From the NCBI GenBank assembly GCA_949825065.1, contig OX463862.1:12705592-12769591 (forward strand): 64,000 nucleotides of DNA. Direction: 5' to 3'. Origin of the DNA: Odontocerum albicorne (Eukaryota; Arthropoda; Insecta; Trichoptera; Odontoceridae). Of the stretch, positions 12,230 to 23,446 are shown in pieces. Position 1 is the stretch's first letter, and the number at the start of each line of letters is the position of its first letter. Under the pieces are notes generated by a model, which was not told where the DNA came from, did no database searches, and was given only the letters and a program-made list of their open reading frames with translations. The translations under genes were made by a program, and so were the position numbers.

Positions 12230-12485
12230 ATCTATATATGAATTTATTTGATATTAACGAGTATATTGTTGGACTCCATTTTTAATAAAATTATCTAACT
12301 CTTAAATTTGTAAAAATATCTACACAATCAATATAAATTAAAGTGACATGTCTGTTTCGCTTTCAATAAACGCATTATTAACGCTTTTATATAGCGAAAC
12401 AGGCATGTCACTTTAATTTAAGTTAATTGTGTAGAAAACAATTTAATTTAAATGTTAAATTATTATGTTTACAAAACTTTATACG
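12230..12485. mobile_element. Palindromic element (MITE), family of 31347
   Basis: The arms TAAATTAAAGTGACATGTCT and its inverse AGGCATGTCACTTTAATTTA surround a short loop. Outer bases (TCTACACAATCAAT / TTAATTGTGTAGA) extend the pairing. It shares AATTAAAGTGAC and the GTAGA arms with the element at 31347-31464. Confidence 0.65.
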
Positions 12486-12821
12486 AGTAATTTACTTAAT
12501 TTATCCCGACAATGACAACTTCTTTGCTTCGAAGACGTCAAAGGCATATGGAAGGTAACGTAATACCCATTGTTCGCATAATACTGATTGACCAATCTGT
12601 TCTCTTTTTATACGAATAATTTGTTGTAATTACATAATTGTGGAATCTAACACTTCGAATGATCCCACATGGCGAAAACAATATGTTATGTAATCCCATA
12701 AGCGGTTCGGGATTCGGAAAAGAAGGAATTCGGGATCGGGGAAGCGATTCGATTCAGTACTCTGAAAATATGAGTCGATAATTTTACATAATGTCATCAG
12801 TTCCAACAGACCGTAGTCCAA

Positions 12822-13440
12822 CTCTGCTCGTGGGGTTTTAGTTTGAAATTTTTTACTGTGTACGATCAGTTTTTTTCAATTTTATATAATATGTCAAATA
12901 TTTGTTTTCCATCTGACAAGGTTGTAGAACTCATTACTACCAATGACAGGCTTAATTGAACTCAGCTCTTGGGATTTTCAGTTTGAGGTTTTTCACGGTG
13001 TGCGATAAATATTTTCAATCTTATTTAATGTGAGGTCAAATATTTTTCTTCTATCTGACAAGATAGTAGAACTCGTTACTACCAATGATAGACTCAGTTT
13101 AACTCGGCTCTTGGGATTTTCAGTTTGGATTATTTCATTGTGATAGATGTTTTTTTTTTTTCAATTTTATGTAATGTTAGGTCAAACTTTTTTCTTCTGC
13201 CTGACAAGGTTGCAGAACTCACCACTACCAACAACAGACTCAGTTTAACTCAGCTCTTGAGATTTTCAGTTTGGAGTATTTTACCGTAATAGATTTTTTA
13301 ATATTTTTAATATTGAGTATTTTACTGTAATAGATCTTACATAATGTGAAGTCAGACATTTATTTTCTGTCTGACAAGGTTGTAGGACTCATTATTACCA
13401 ACAATAGATTTCATTCCCCCCAGCTCTGGGGATTTATAGT
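12822..13440. repeat. Diverged tandem array, about 145-bp unit
   Basis: CTGACAAGGTTGTAGAACTC-type landmarks recur at about 12915, 13055, 13201 and 13370. Each is followed by ACTACCAA, then CAGCTCTTGGGATTTTCAG. The units are unequal in length and clearly older than the other arrays. Confidence 0.8.
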
Positions 13441-13884
13441 ATAAAACGCAAACATTTGCGCTGTTTGTGTTTTATTCTCGGTTTTAAATCATATTTTTAC
13501 TTCAAAGTGATAAAAGCTCATCCTTACAAAATAGTTTAATGGTGGCTGAAAAATACTGTATACATATTTGTTAAGTAACCTTTTGGGTGATAATTTGTTT
13601 AAAATTTAAACGAATTGTATTGTATAAATAAATAAATTTGTCAAAACTCAATTATTCAGTGTTATTTTAAAGGTCAACTTGGAAACTGTTATTAATAATC
13701 ATGAAATAAATTCACGCTGGCCAAACTTTATATTTTGCAAAACATTCACACGAAATCAAAAATGAAAAAAAAAATATTTATATAATATTATTTCTTAATT
13801 GTTTAAATTTATTTTATTCAACTACCAGTCTTTTCTACTCAAATTGTGTCGACAACACAAGAGTTATTATATAGCTCAAAATGA
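13441..13884. other. Spacer, nothing recognised
   Basis: AT-rich with no ORF or terminal repeats identified. Confidence 0.35.
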
Positions 13885-14040
13885 TTACAGGAATATTAGG
13901 ATATAGAGTTACTGTATGCAGATGACATGGTAGTATTGGTGGAGATAGAAGATGAATTGCATAGTTTGATAAGTAAATTGTATGAGAGGGGCAAAGAAAA
14001 AAAACTGTGAATGAATGTTGCAAAATCCAAATTAATAGTG
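13885..14040 (+). mobile_element. LINE reverse transcriptase fragment
   Basis: One frame reads [20 protein letters not shown] followed by LISKLYERG. The YADD box is the catalytic core of non-LTR reverse transcriptases. About 50 codons are visible before the frame is lost; the closest relative in this window is at 40505. Confidence 0.75.
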
Positions 14041-14089
14041 ATAGAAATGTGTGAAATGAAAAGTACTTTCACACTTTTATATCATCCTT

Positions 14090-14480
14090 GACAGAAATTT
14101 TACTTAAAATACGTCTAAGTGACATTTTTAAACATTTATGCCTAAAATTTTACTTCGTGGTGTTATTGACACTTTTATACTTAAAATACCTCTTGGTGAC
14201 ATTTTTAAATTTTGTACTTAAAATACCTCTTAGTGACATTTTTAAACTTTTATAGCTAAAATACCTCTTAATGACATTTTTAAACGTTTATACTTAAAAT
14301 ACCTCTTAGTGAGATTTTTAAACTTCTATACTTAAAATACCTCTTAGTGACATTTTTAAACTTTTATAGCTAAAATAGGTACCTCTTAGTGAGATTTTTA
14401 AACTTTTATACTTGAAATACCTTTTAGTGACATTTTTAAACTTTTATACCTTAAATACTACTTCGTGGTATTATTGACAC
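14090..14480. repeat. 38-bp degenerate minisatellite
   Basis: The unit TTAAAATACCTCTTAGTGAC plus ATTTTTAAACTTTTATAC is repeated about nine times with point changes and small indels. Confidence 0.85.
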
Positions 14481-14499
14481 TTTGATACTTAAACGTGAA

Positions 14500-15165
14500 G
14501 GGAAAAGTACGAGTACATGTGACATATTGGTGAATAATGAAAGATTGGAGTAAGTTAAGGAATTCTGCTTTTCGGATAACATTTTCTCAGACGATGGAAG
14601 TTTTAAAAGAGATATCGGACATGTAGCAATAGAAAACAAAGTTAGTGGGGCATTAAAACATACTCATATATACTCAAAACTGGCGAGTATCAAAATCTCA
14701 AAAGATGTTAGTCCACAAAAGTATTTTGGTGCCAACTTTCACGTACGAGAATGAGATGTCGATGTGGAAAAAGACTGAGGAGCCGAATAAATGCTGTAGA
14801 AATGCATGCATTGAGAAGAATATATACAGTGTATATGTATGTATGACAGAATACGGAATGAAGTGATTAAAGGATGTATGTGGCTAATGTGTTAAGTAAG
14901 ATGACGAATTGCACGCTAAGATGGGTTCGGCATGTGAAACGAATGAATGAAGAAAGGCTAAGAAAAGTATGGTTGGATAAAATTAATTATATTGTAAAAG
15001 AAGGAAACGTAAAAAGTCAAAGAAATCGTAGAAGTTGTTTGAGAAGGTGTATGGATGCTGAAGAGGCTAAGGATGTGTGTCGAGATAGGAAATTATGATA
15101 CCATGTCTTCTCTGCCTACACCGACAGGGGAATAGCGTGATGGTATGTATGTATATATGTATTAT
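14500..15165 (+). mobile_element. LINE-A, longer 3' copy
   Basis: The first part matches the segment between RT and tail (KHTHIYSKLASIKISKDVS-like frame). From 14790 it decodes to AVEMHALRRIYT, then a stretch open at 14874-15098 reading [38 protein letters not shown] and [18 protein letters not shown]. It ends at GACAGGGGAATAGCGTGATG followed by TATGTATG. Several frameshifts make it inactive. Confidence 0.78.
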
Positions 15166-15184
15166 TATTATTATTGTTGCACAT

Positions 15185-15640
15185 ACGTTATCACGCCGTG
15201 CACCTTGCTAGGTAGGCTGAGAGATCAGATCTCCAAACTCTTCTATCTAAGCACATAAGTTTTTCCTCGTCCACATTAATTCTTCTCATCATGGACAATC
15301 TTGTATTATTCATACTTCTCACTTTGCCTTCTTTCCAAATCTGGTCCACTTGGTTCAACCACGTTTTCATCGGTCTAACATCCTCCACGCACACCTTGCA
15401 CTTCTAACTTGTATATTCACTTAATTATTATTTCGTTAGTCATTCTCTCCACATATCCAAACCATCTTAAAACTCATTTCTTCTTCTTACTTAAAACATC
15501 AATTTTACCCATGCATTCATTTATGTTGTCTTCGTTCCACCTTCTTTCAATCATTGACACTCCACAAATTTTCTTAACCTTAGTCCAAGTTTCACTTCCA
15601 TACATCAAGGTGGACACCAATTCACTATTATGTATTGTAT
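15185..15640 (-). mobile_element. LINE-B plus LINE-A tails, reverse orientation
   Basis: The minus strand reads CVEDVRPMKTWLNQVDQIWK, GKVRSMNNTRLSMMRR and VDEEKLMCLDRRVWRSDL at 15191-15394, the post-RT tail of LINE-B. The part at 15400-15640 is a decayed upstream tail (reverse complement of the KHIVVSTLMYGSET-type segment). 5' regions are absent. Confidence 0.7.
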
Positions 15641-15905
15641 TTTTATTATTGTTGTAATTGTAATTATTTTTATCTTTGTTGTTATTATTATTATTGTAAT
15701 TATTATTAGTATTAGTATTATTATTATTGTTATTATTACAACCATCATTATTATTATTATTGTTGTTGTTATTATTATCATTTTTATTATTATTGTTATT
15801 GTTATTATTGTTGTTGTTGCTGTTGTTGTTGTTTTCGTTGTTATTGTTATTTTTTCTTATTCATCATTATTTTATTATTATTCTATTAATTTTTATTATT
15901 AAACA
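15640..15905. repeat. (ATT)n / (TTG)n microsatellite
   Basis: An interrupted trinucleotide run of ATT, with TTG and ATC variants, covers about 260 bp. It makes spurious Ile/Val- and Leu-rich ORFs. A shorter ATT run lies at 15160. Confidence 0.95.
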
Positions 15906-16515
15906 TCTTTCGTAGTATTATATTTGGTTCACGAGGATCAGTAACAGTAATCATAAGAAGAGCAAAAATTTATATCTAAACCAGCACAAAAATATAGAAG
16001 TTTGTTCCAGTTGCGCTGACTATAGGAGATATTATAACTATAGTATGATCTCATATCGCATGTAAAGCCACGTCCGTCGAGTCAATTTGAATTTAAAATA
16101 CAATTTATTCATACATTGGACGGGTCTGCCTTTGCGAGTCTGCGGAAAGGGTCGCATCATTTTAATGGGATATGCGGATAAAATAATATGAGAGAAAGAT
16201 ATACGTCTATGGTATCCACTGTACCTACGGTGCCTGTAATGCGATATCGGATAGAGAGCTCAAGGCTCAAGATAAATTTGCAATATCCGCGCAATTTTAT
16301 GAAGTCAGTGACGTGCAATAATTTAATTTATTATAGGAATGTTTCATGCAAATCAGGAGTAAGGTGACCTCACCCCAGTGGCGTAGTTCGCGGAACACTT
16401 ATGGTATATCTGGAGGTTACGATTAAATTATTAATTGTTCCCAAAAAAACAGTTTTAGTCTATTTAATAATTATATTACATTTATTCTGGTTAATCGTTA
16501 TATTACTATTGTTCT
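15906..16515. other. Unassigned, moderately GC segment
   Basis: Less AT-rich than its neighbours around 16060-16270, but I can follow no frame and see no terminal repeats. It may be the decayed upstream part of the Penelope-like element. Confidence 0.3.
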
Positions 16516-16519
16516 ATCA

Positions 16520-16970
16520 CAATGGTCACATCGAAAGAAAGTGTCCAAGATGTATTGTATAGTATATAGGACAAATGGTAAACAAAAGAATATCTGAACA
16601 TAAAAGAACCTGAAAACTCACGAAATAGACCACCGGTTCTTATTTGAACCAAAAATACTCGACAAACCAAAGCATTATTACGCCCGATTAATCAGAGGCA
16701 ATATAATTATATATGTAAAGATCCAAACGATATTAACAGAGACGACATATTTCACATATAATCAGAATGATACTCCTTAATCGAATCGAAGCGACAGCTA
16801 AATGAAAATTAACAATAACTTGTGATTAAACTTGTGGTAAATTAACAACATTTGTGGAAGCTACGCGCTTTTTCTCCCGTAGTTGGAAGGAACCAAGCGC
16901 TCACGTTACGATCGTGAACCGGGACGGACGCATGCGCTTACGTTGCGGTTGAGACTCTACTGTAAACCAC
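16520..16970 (+). mobile_element. Penelope-like element, GIY-YIG endonuclease remnant
   Basis: Broken frames read CIVYIGQMVNKRISEHKR, then HRFLFEPKILDKPKHYYARL, then NINRDDIFH. This is the order in the GIY-YIG endonuclease of Penelope-like retroelements (YxGQT…R…H, then a conserved HYY.RL.RE block). The RT domain is not seen. The 3' untranslated part resumes after an inserted DNA transposon chimera at 16975-17491. Confidence 0.7.
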
Positions 16971-16974
16971 CGAT

Positions 16975-17277
16975 ATCTGACGCACTTTCACTTATGGTGA
17001 AGTGGACTATGAACAAGCTTTGAAAATGAAAACTTCATGTTTTTTCGAGGTCTCGCTTCGATCTCTTGACGAATGTTTTGTTTCAATTGCAACATAGAAT
17101 AGTCGTTGGATTATTTGCGTATATTTGACTTTTTAAGTATCCCCACAAAAAAATCGAGCGGGGACAAATCAAGAATTTGTGATGTTATTCTGTTGAAACC
17201 ACGTTCTCGAATTGTATCTCGAAAATTCACAAAATTTCACAGTCAAAAACTCTCTCAGCATTCCAATGTAACTAATT
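16975..17277 (-). mobile_element. DDE transposase C-terminal fragment
   Basis: The minus strand reads LREFLTVKFCEFSRYNSRTW, FQQNNITNS, LDLSPLDFFVG and LKQNIRQEIEA. This corresponds to the QQDGAT…SPDLSPLDFFLWG…IRREI region of a DDE transposase. The second and third catalytic positions can be located, but stops break the frame. Confidence 0.65.
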
Positions 17278-17491
17278 TATAAACACACGAAATTCGATTT
17301 TTTCCATTATTTTGAAAATAGCAAAAGTAGCGTCACTAAAACCACTGTAACTCAATGACACAATGTCGGAATGTCATGAAAGTTTGACATGTAACTTATT
17401 CTAAAGGTTGGTACTAACTGAGAATGGTATGGATTTGTTATTAGAGGCGCCATCTGTTGGTTAGTCCCGGGACTTATTGATCGATGTGTTA
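17278..17491 (-). mobile_element. Mariner 5' end (same family as 61718)
   Basis: It ends at GGGACTTATTGATCGATGTG with TA next to it, the inverted repeat of the mariner at 61718. Reading inward it carries the same leader and start, MEKIEFRVFI (MEKTKFRVLI in the other copy), and then switches abruptly into a different transposase at about 17277. The opposite terminal repeat is not present nearby. Confidence 0.75.
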
Positions 17492-17712
17492 TATTCCTAA
17501 GATTTCACCGCTGCTTGCTGAAGATGTCTCCTGCCTCTCTCGACTCACAATCCCCAGCTCGATTTTTTACCGTTAGAAGCGTGTATGTCGGTACCAGTTT
17601 GAACGTAATTCAGTCTTGTTTGCGCTCCCTGATGATGAGGTGAAAAGCTTGAAACCGGTAGGGTTATACCGTTATATAAAGTGGAATAAACAGTGTTGGA
17701 CTAAACAAATTA
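17492..17712 (+). mobile_element. Penelope-like 3' terminal repeat
   Basis: It contains CCTGATGATGAGGTGAAAAG, TTGAAACCGGTAGGG, TATACCGTTATA and GTGGAATAAACAGTGTTGG. It lies directly downstream of the GIY-YIG remnant once the inserted DNA transposon piece is removed. The solo copy at 9555 matches it. Confidence 0.65.
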
Positions 17713-17801
17713 CGAAATTCTAAACCATTCTGTATCTTTTTTATTTGTGATAGTAATAAAGAGAATTGAAGCAAAAAAATAAAAAACTCAATTTATATTA
17801 A

Positions 17802-18387
17802 CCCTTCCTATTCTGTGATGTGTAACTAGTACACATTGCTTCTAAAAACTTTAATATCTCTATAAATATAATAAATACTGGGTTCAGATTTTAGGTATTC
17901 CTCCGTAACACATTTACGCATTGAATGAAAAAAATAGTATTCATAATAATTAGCACTTATCGGCCACATCAGAGATATTTTGTGAAAATCGGGAATAAAT
18001 TCACTAATACAATCAAACATGTATGTGCTAGTGTGTGACGTAGGTATATTCATTATAAAAAACCGCTATGGGTGAGGAAGCAACGCTATTCACTTCTCAC
18101 TCTCACTCTACTTCGGTATATGGGAACGCAAGAAATAGAATCTCAGTTCGCTCGCTTCTCTCGCTCAGTAGGTCGGCAGCTTTCGTTCGAGGTGGTCGCT
18201 TTTGCCTGTTTTGTGAAGGTTGGCCGATGTTGTTTTTCATGTTTTCAGCAATTAAATTTCAATTATTATCCCTTTTGACTGGAAATTTAAATAATTTAAG
18301 CGATTGGCTATGAATATTCATTTTTACATGTGTATTGAATCCACAACACCGGAACGTGCGGAATTTTTTAGCGCAGGAAGGGAAAGG
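17802..18387. mobile_element. TTAA-flanked non-autonomous element (piggyBac-like ends), P1
   Basis: TTAA at 17798-17801 and 18388-18391 bound the segment. The left end reads CCCTTCCTATTCTG; the right end, inverted, reads CCTTTCCCTTCCTGCG, so the CCCTTCCT core is shared with a small offset. An end beginning TTAACCCTTCCTGT also closes the window at 63987. There is no transposase. The ORFs at 18068 and 18072 have no recognisable similarity. Confidence 0.6.
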
Positions 18388-18644
18388 TTAACACCAAGTC
18401 TAGTTATTATGTAATTTTGTAATATTACCAATTAGAAAATTTTACACGTGAAAAAATAAACTGGTTACACATTATCAAATTCTTAAAAAAAAAATTATTT
18501 GACTAAAAAACTTAATTTTTAATACTCAATTGTGATTAGTTGCATATCTCTTTACTATGACATGCATTACAGCATTGTGTATGCGCCTCAGGAACAGTAG
18601 TCTAAAACAGCCTTGATTTCTACCTATTGTTTTGAAAGGCTCAT

Positions 18645-19697
18645 CATAAGTGTCCCAAAAAAGTGTATAAACACTTTGAGTGATTTTAAATTCAGTATAT
18701 ATAAGGTTTATCTAAGATTAAAACACCAAATTAACGAAGACAGATGTAGGATTTTTTCAGTTATCGCAAGTGCTCAAATTGATGGTCTTTCTGGTCCATG
18801 CACTACCGATAATGTGGAATCGAATTGATTGTTTATTCAGTATATATTAAGGTTTATCTAAGATTAAAACTCCAAATTAAAGAAGACAGATGTAGGATTT
18901 TTTCAGTTATCGCAAGTGCTCAAATTGATGGTCTTTTTGGTCCATGCACTACCGATAATGTGGAATCGAATTGATTGTTTATTCAGTATATATTAAGGTT
19001 TATCTAAGATTAAAACTCCAAATTAAAGAAGACAGATGTAGGATTTTTTCAGTTATCGCAAGTGCTCAAATTGATGGTCTTTCTGGTCCATGCACTACCG
19101 ATAATGTGGAATCGAATTGATTGTTTATTCAGTATATATTAAGGTTTATCTAAGATTAAAACTCCAAATTAAAGAAGACAGATGTAGGATTTTTTCAGTT
19201 ATCGCAAGTGCTCAAATTGATGGTCTTTCTGGTCCATGCACTACCGATTATGTGGAATCGAATTGATTATTTATTCAGTATATATTAAGGTTTATCTAAG
19301 ATGAAAACCCCAAATTAACGAAGACAGATGTAGGATTTTTTCAGTTATCGCAAGTGCTCAAATTGATGGTCTTTCTGGTCCATGCACTACCGATAATGTG
19401 GAATCGAATAGATTTTTTAGGTATTTGGACACATTCTCTTTCAATGACTGCTCTCAATTAATTAACTGTGCTGGTTTTGTACTATAAACTTTATCTTTGA
19501 AGAGTCCCCATAAAAAAAGTCCATTGATGTAAGGTCTGAGAAGCGCTGGGGGTATTCAATGCTACTCGTATCTCTACGTTCAATCCATCTGTTTGGCAAA
19601 TTTTCATCAAGAGAATGCGTAATATGACAAATCCCTACAGCAAGTTCAAGTAAACAGCACAATGTAAAAGTGTTCATACATTTTTTTGGGATTTTAG
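18645..19697 (-). mobile_element. DDE transposon, family D1, carrying a tandem expansion
   Basis: The outer ends are GTCCCAAAAAAGTGTATAAAC on the left and ATACATTTTTTTGGGAT on the right. The minus strand encodes SLDENLPNRWIERRDTSSIE, then YPQRFSDLTSMDFF, matching YLDENLPNRWIGRRGPIEY…SPDLTPLDFF of this DDE family. The rest of the coding region is replaced by a 146-bp array. Confidence 0.75.
18690..19410. repeat. 146-bp tandem array inside a transposon
   Basis: Five units start at TTCAGTATATATTAAGGTTT, near 18691, 18837, 18982, 19128 and 19275. Each contains GACAGATGTAGGATTTTTTC and CCATGCACTACCGATAATG. The same sequence occurs once in the related element at 25190, so the unit is internal transposon sequence that has been amplified. 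Confidence 0.92.
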
Positions 19698-21010
19698 AGT
19701 TCTACAGGGTAAAAATAAAAATACCAGTTAACTTTCATGAATTATATTTTATATGTAGCTTGTATACAAATTACATTTCAACAAGATAAAAATATACAAA
19801 AAGTTACATGGTATCTTAGTTTAAAATTTTTTTATGTATTTATATAGTTGAACTAAGAATAAATAATATGTTTGTATATAGAAATTTATCAAAAAATATA
19901 TTATTTCTTAGACATTGAAATTTCTATATGAATTACGAATATTAAAAAATAAATAAAAACTGTAGAAAACACCATTGTAAAATTATAAACTGCAATGTGG
20001 GAGGATTTTCTAAGAGGTAATGAACCATTGAAAAATGGCTTAAAGTTTTCTATAGTAACCCCATAAAATTTATTATAACCCTGCCACATAAATGTTTTGA
20101 CAGCATTGCCAGTAGTGTCCAGTCGTCTAATGAAAGGTAAACTTGTTATAGATTATATTCTGGTTTAAATCATATACGACCTTAGTCTATCCAAATAAAG
20201 CTGGTTTCACTCATCGATGATAATACCAGTGAGATTGGCATTGAAATTCAGCAAGTATAAATTTATATCAGATCAAATCTGAAGTTGAAATCCATGAATA
20301 GTTTCATTCACCCTCCATCTGGTGTAATTAATCTGTCAGATGAACAGGAATTCTTTTTCAATTCTACTGTACTTGTGTTTCTTGTAAGATGGTGATATCT
20401 TACCCTTGTAATAAATTATAAAAAAATATAAAATATAATCCAAAACTTTTAAATTAGTCTAGTACGCACTAAGAATTGAACCCAGCATGCTTATCATTAG
20501 AATAATGGTGCCAATATAATGTTATTCAAGACATCTATTTGTTGACTTTTAATTTTTTTAATAACAATTGATGGCATGGAACTATAACCCTTATTGTCAG
20601 GTTCATATTTTTCTCCCATTACGGAGAGAGTACTTCTTACTTTGGAATGGTGGCAACCCCTCTAGGCTGAAAAATCAACCTTCTCACGACAATTTCATTG
20701 CCCAACGCAGCATATAACGTATTTCTGCCTTAAAAATAGCTCCATCCAATGAGGAGATAAAAAAGGATCTTCAAAGCTGCAATGAAAATCTCAACCCGTT
20801 CCACCGATAGGCATCCCGCCGCACTATCTATTTGTTGATATTCTAGCCTTCAAAAGAGCATTTAAAAATCCTGGAACAAATTGAGAATTCTTCCACATTG
20901 CTTTACAGATAAAAATGCTAATGATTTCAATATTGTAGCAGCCATAAATCTAAAACTACAAGAACATTCAGGTGTCTGCATGTTTTCTAAGTGATACACA
21001 TAAGCAAAAA
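19698..21010. other. Unassigned stretch downstream of OPLAH
   Basis: AT-rich to about 20560. At 20580-20900 base composition is closer to unique sequence, and it may include 3' untranslated sequence of the OPLAH fragment. No domain or terminal repeat recognised. Confidence 0.3.
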
Positions 21011-21163
21011 TCACACAGATTCTTGAGCCTTTCTGTACTCATAAACGCTTCCTCTCTCGTTGAAGACAGGGCAGGATAACTGGTCCAACATCTTCTCTCC
21101 AGTATCTGCGTCTTCTGCGAGTCCATAGCCGCCTCCACCAGGCGTTAGAAGTATGAATTTATC
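21011..21163 (-). CDS. OPLAH: OPLAH last exon
   Basis: It encodes 50 residues and a TGA stop, opening with [20 protein letters not shown] and ending in [18 protein letters not shown]. It enters in phase 0, which fits the donor of the exon at 22057. This exon alone has no defect. No AATAAA is obvious within 200 bp downstream. Confidence 0.78.
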   Translation of the reverse strand, partial: DKFILLTPGGGGYGLAEDADTGEKMLDQLSCPVFNERGSVYEYRKAQESV

Positions 21164-22056
21164 CTGCAGAACAAATAAAATAATTAGAATTACTTTTCTC
21201 AGTGGGATTATCCCTACCTGAGGAATTCAAATAATTCAACGTAAGGATAATACAGTAGTAGACTGGCATTTAAGATAGGTCAAGGAAATCTATTGAGACA
21301 TTCCACATTCTTTCATTGAGATATATCAAATTTTTCGGACGATCCCCATTGCATTTTTTTTACATTAGTCAGGTTTTTAATAATTAGCTATTTGATGCTA
21401 AAATATACATTACATCATCATTATTAATATTGCTTAAGAGAGTTTTTTCGCAACACATCATCATGGATCATTCAACTGTGATTAAGTTAAAGAATTTCAT
21501 AATCAGTTTAGGACATATTTAATTAGTAAAAAGACCTCTCGCAGGATTTCTGTTAACAAATATTTGTAAGCAATAAAAACATGCTTATCGGTCAACAGAT
21601 GCAAGTTAAAATTATGTAGAACATAAAAGCAACCTATTTTTACATAATTCTAGCCCAGTTTCCTCGCAATGTTAGTGTCAATGTAGAGAGCTAATAGTTC
21701 TCCAATTATGTCTGCGTGACTTTACTCTGCCCGTGGAGGGCTGATCGTGTCTTTTGTTTTATGTATGATTTTATTTAATATACGAGTACACTGAATATTT
21801 TGGCCCATCTGCACAATGGTCCACCGGGAAATCCCCGGTAGCCAGCCAGTCCAGTCCACCACTGCACGTACATTAACTTTTTATTTCAATAATTATTTTA
21901 ATACTAGCTATGCTTGACGTAAGTGAGAGTAGGACATGCAAATACGGTAACAAATTTAAACACCTATCAAACTTTATTTCACAAAAAGTGAATTTCAAGC
22001 GACATGGCGTGATGGAATGTATGTATGCAAAAATAAATATACTGAAATTAGCTTAC

Positions 22057-22257
22057 TCCTGGTTCAACATCGACAGAAGTCTTCCCTCCAAGACTGACGA
22101 GTTTGCCATTTTTCCTGAGTAGATAGACCCCTCATTCCTGCAGAGCCGAACTGCATCCCGTATGGCTGGAAAGCTCTCCTCTCTGTCAATACTGACAGGG
22201 TCATCTTTCTTCTGAAGATCATCTCGCGACGCACTCCGTTACCACCGTACCATTTAC
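22057..22257 (-). pseudogene. OPLAH: OPLAH penultimate exon, frameshifted
   Basis: The acceptor is TGACTAG followed by GTAAATGGTACGGTGG, entering in phase 1. The donor is GGA|GTAAGC at 22056. The two halves read [20 protein letters not shown]…GSAGMRG and, one frame over, [18 protein letters not shown]. The length (201 bp) is one base more than phase 1 in and phase 0 out would allow. Confidence 0.75.
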
Positions 22258-22284
22258 CTAGTCATTTCAATGCCTTTATTGTAT

Positions 22285-22625
22285 TATTATTCTTTCATTG
22301 TATACAGTACAACCTGGTGGGCTTATTGCCATGATAATCTCTTTCGACCAACCAGAAAGATGTTAATAATAATGATAATAAAGGGACAGTTTATATACCG
22401 CCATTTGAGAGCAGACTCTCCTCAAGGGTGCTCTAATTCGGGATTTGAACCGACTCTGTCCATAATACAGATTAAAAATATTACAAAAAATAAAACAAGT
22501 TAAGCGAAAAGATAGGAAAGTGGTGACTGCGGCCATTAGAAGAAGTCTTAAGTGAAAAACAGACTGGAATTCTTTTTAAAAAATTTGGATTCCAACGGAA
22601 ATTGGAACCCGCAAACCTTTATGTA
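22285..22625 (-). mobile_element. SINE-1 copy interrupted by SINE-2
   Basis: The SINE-1 body (GTATACAGTACAACCTGGTG, GACCAACCAGAAAGATG) is followed by a different unit: AATAATAAAGGGACAGTTTA, TATACCGCCATTTGAG, TCTCCTCAAGGGTGCTCTAA, ending near GTGACTGCGGCCATTAG. SINE-1 then resumes (GAAAAACAGACTGGAATTC). The inner unit recurs at 45395 and 58825 and is called SINE-2 here. Confidence 0.65.
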
Positions 22626-22644
22626 TTTATTAACACTTCATTTT

Positions 22645-22890
22645 AAAAAACAATCTATCGAGCTTATTGCCAGACGGCAATCTCTTCCAACCAACCACAA
22701 AAGTAATTAAAGCAAGTTACATGGTCGCAAAAAAAATATTCAAATGATTATTCATCTTGATGAAATTTATGAACAGTCCCATTTTTTTTAAATCTGGGTT
22801 CTAGCAGGGATCGAACCCGCAACCACCAGATCGGCAGACAAGCGTCTTACCACCAGGTCACGGAGGTGAACCCGAATCCTGTGTAACCAT
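22645..22890 (-). mobile_element. SINE-1, with tRNA-like head
   Basis: Minus-strand head: GTGACCTGGTGGTAAGACG, then GGTTGCGGGTTCGATCCC (a good B box). Body: CGGCAATCTCTTCCAACC. An AT-rich insert of about 70 bp lies between head and body. Confidence 0.78.
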
Positions 22891-23444
22891 AGTCTGTACT
22901 GTGCACGCAATATTTAATATAAACTATCATTGTAATGTTTCACACTTTCATTAAAATTTATTACACTTCCAGTGTTTATAGTATATGTGTATTATCTAAC
23001 ATTTCAATTACATTATAGTAGTACACTTTTTTTTAATATATTGCCAGTGCTGCTATGTAATACAGTAAAAGTATCGCAGTTCATCCTCAGAGCACATAAA
23101 TAGTACTGTTTACTAAAGACTACTTGAGCGGCATGCTGCTAAGAATACTGAGTGGCATGTTACTTCAAATATAAGATGAAGATAAGATGAATGGCTTAGA
23201 AGACTTGAGTGGCATGCTATGCTGCTTTAGATACTCGTATAAAAGTAACAGTAAAAATGTTACTATTTCAAAGTAGTTGCAACAATACTGTATATTACAC
23301 ATCCATAGTATTACACGTTCATTTAATTTTACTTCCATTGCATTATATTACATTTTAATTTTATTGTATTACACTTTCATTATACTTTTATTGAAATGTA
23401 TCAATTAAATTGACAGAGTATTAAGAATTGTCAAATTTAATACA
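22891..23444. other. AT-rich spacer
   Basis: It holds loose repeats of TTACACTTTCATT and a short run around 23130-23230 with GAGTGGCATGCTA twice. No gene. Confidence 0.4.
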
Positions 23445-23446
23445 TA

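Larger units (their letters stand above)
21011..22257 (-). pseudogene. OPLAH: 5-oxoprolinase C-terminal fragment, two exons with a frameshift
   Basis: 5-oxoprolinase hydrolyses 5-oxo-L-proline to glutamate with ATP in the gamma-glutamyl cycle. Two exons on the minus strand give its extreme C-terminus: [47 protein letters not shown], then [14 protein letters not shown] and [14 protein letters not shown] before a TGA stop. These match the family's glycine-rich TPGGGGYG loop and its SVYEYRRAQE end. The intron at 21164-22056 has a GT donor and a TTTGTTCTGCAG acceptor. The frame breaks once, at a run of four C at 22128-22131: removing one base restores it. The remaining roughly 1,200 residues are not found between here and 37122. 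I infer a partial duplication or decayed gene. A real gene with distant exons plus an assembly indel is the alternative. Confidence 0.75.

Noticed and set aside
15630..15915. Ile/Val- and Leu-rich ORFs resembling membrane proteins
   Set aside because: They are readings of an ATT/TTG microsatellite.
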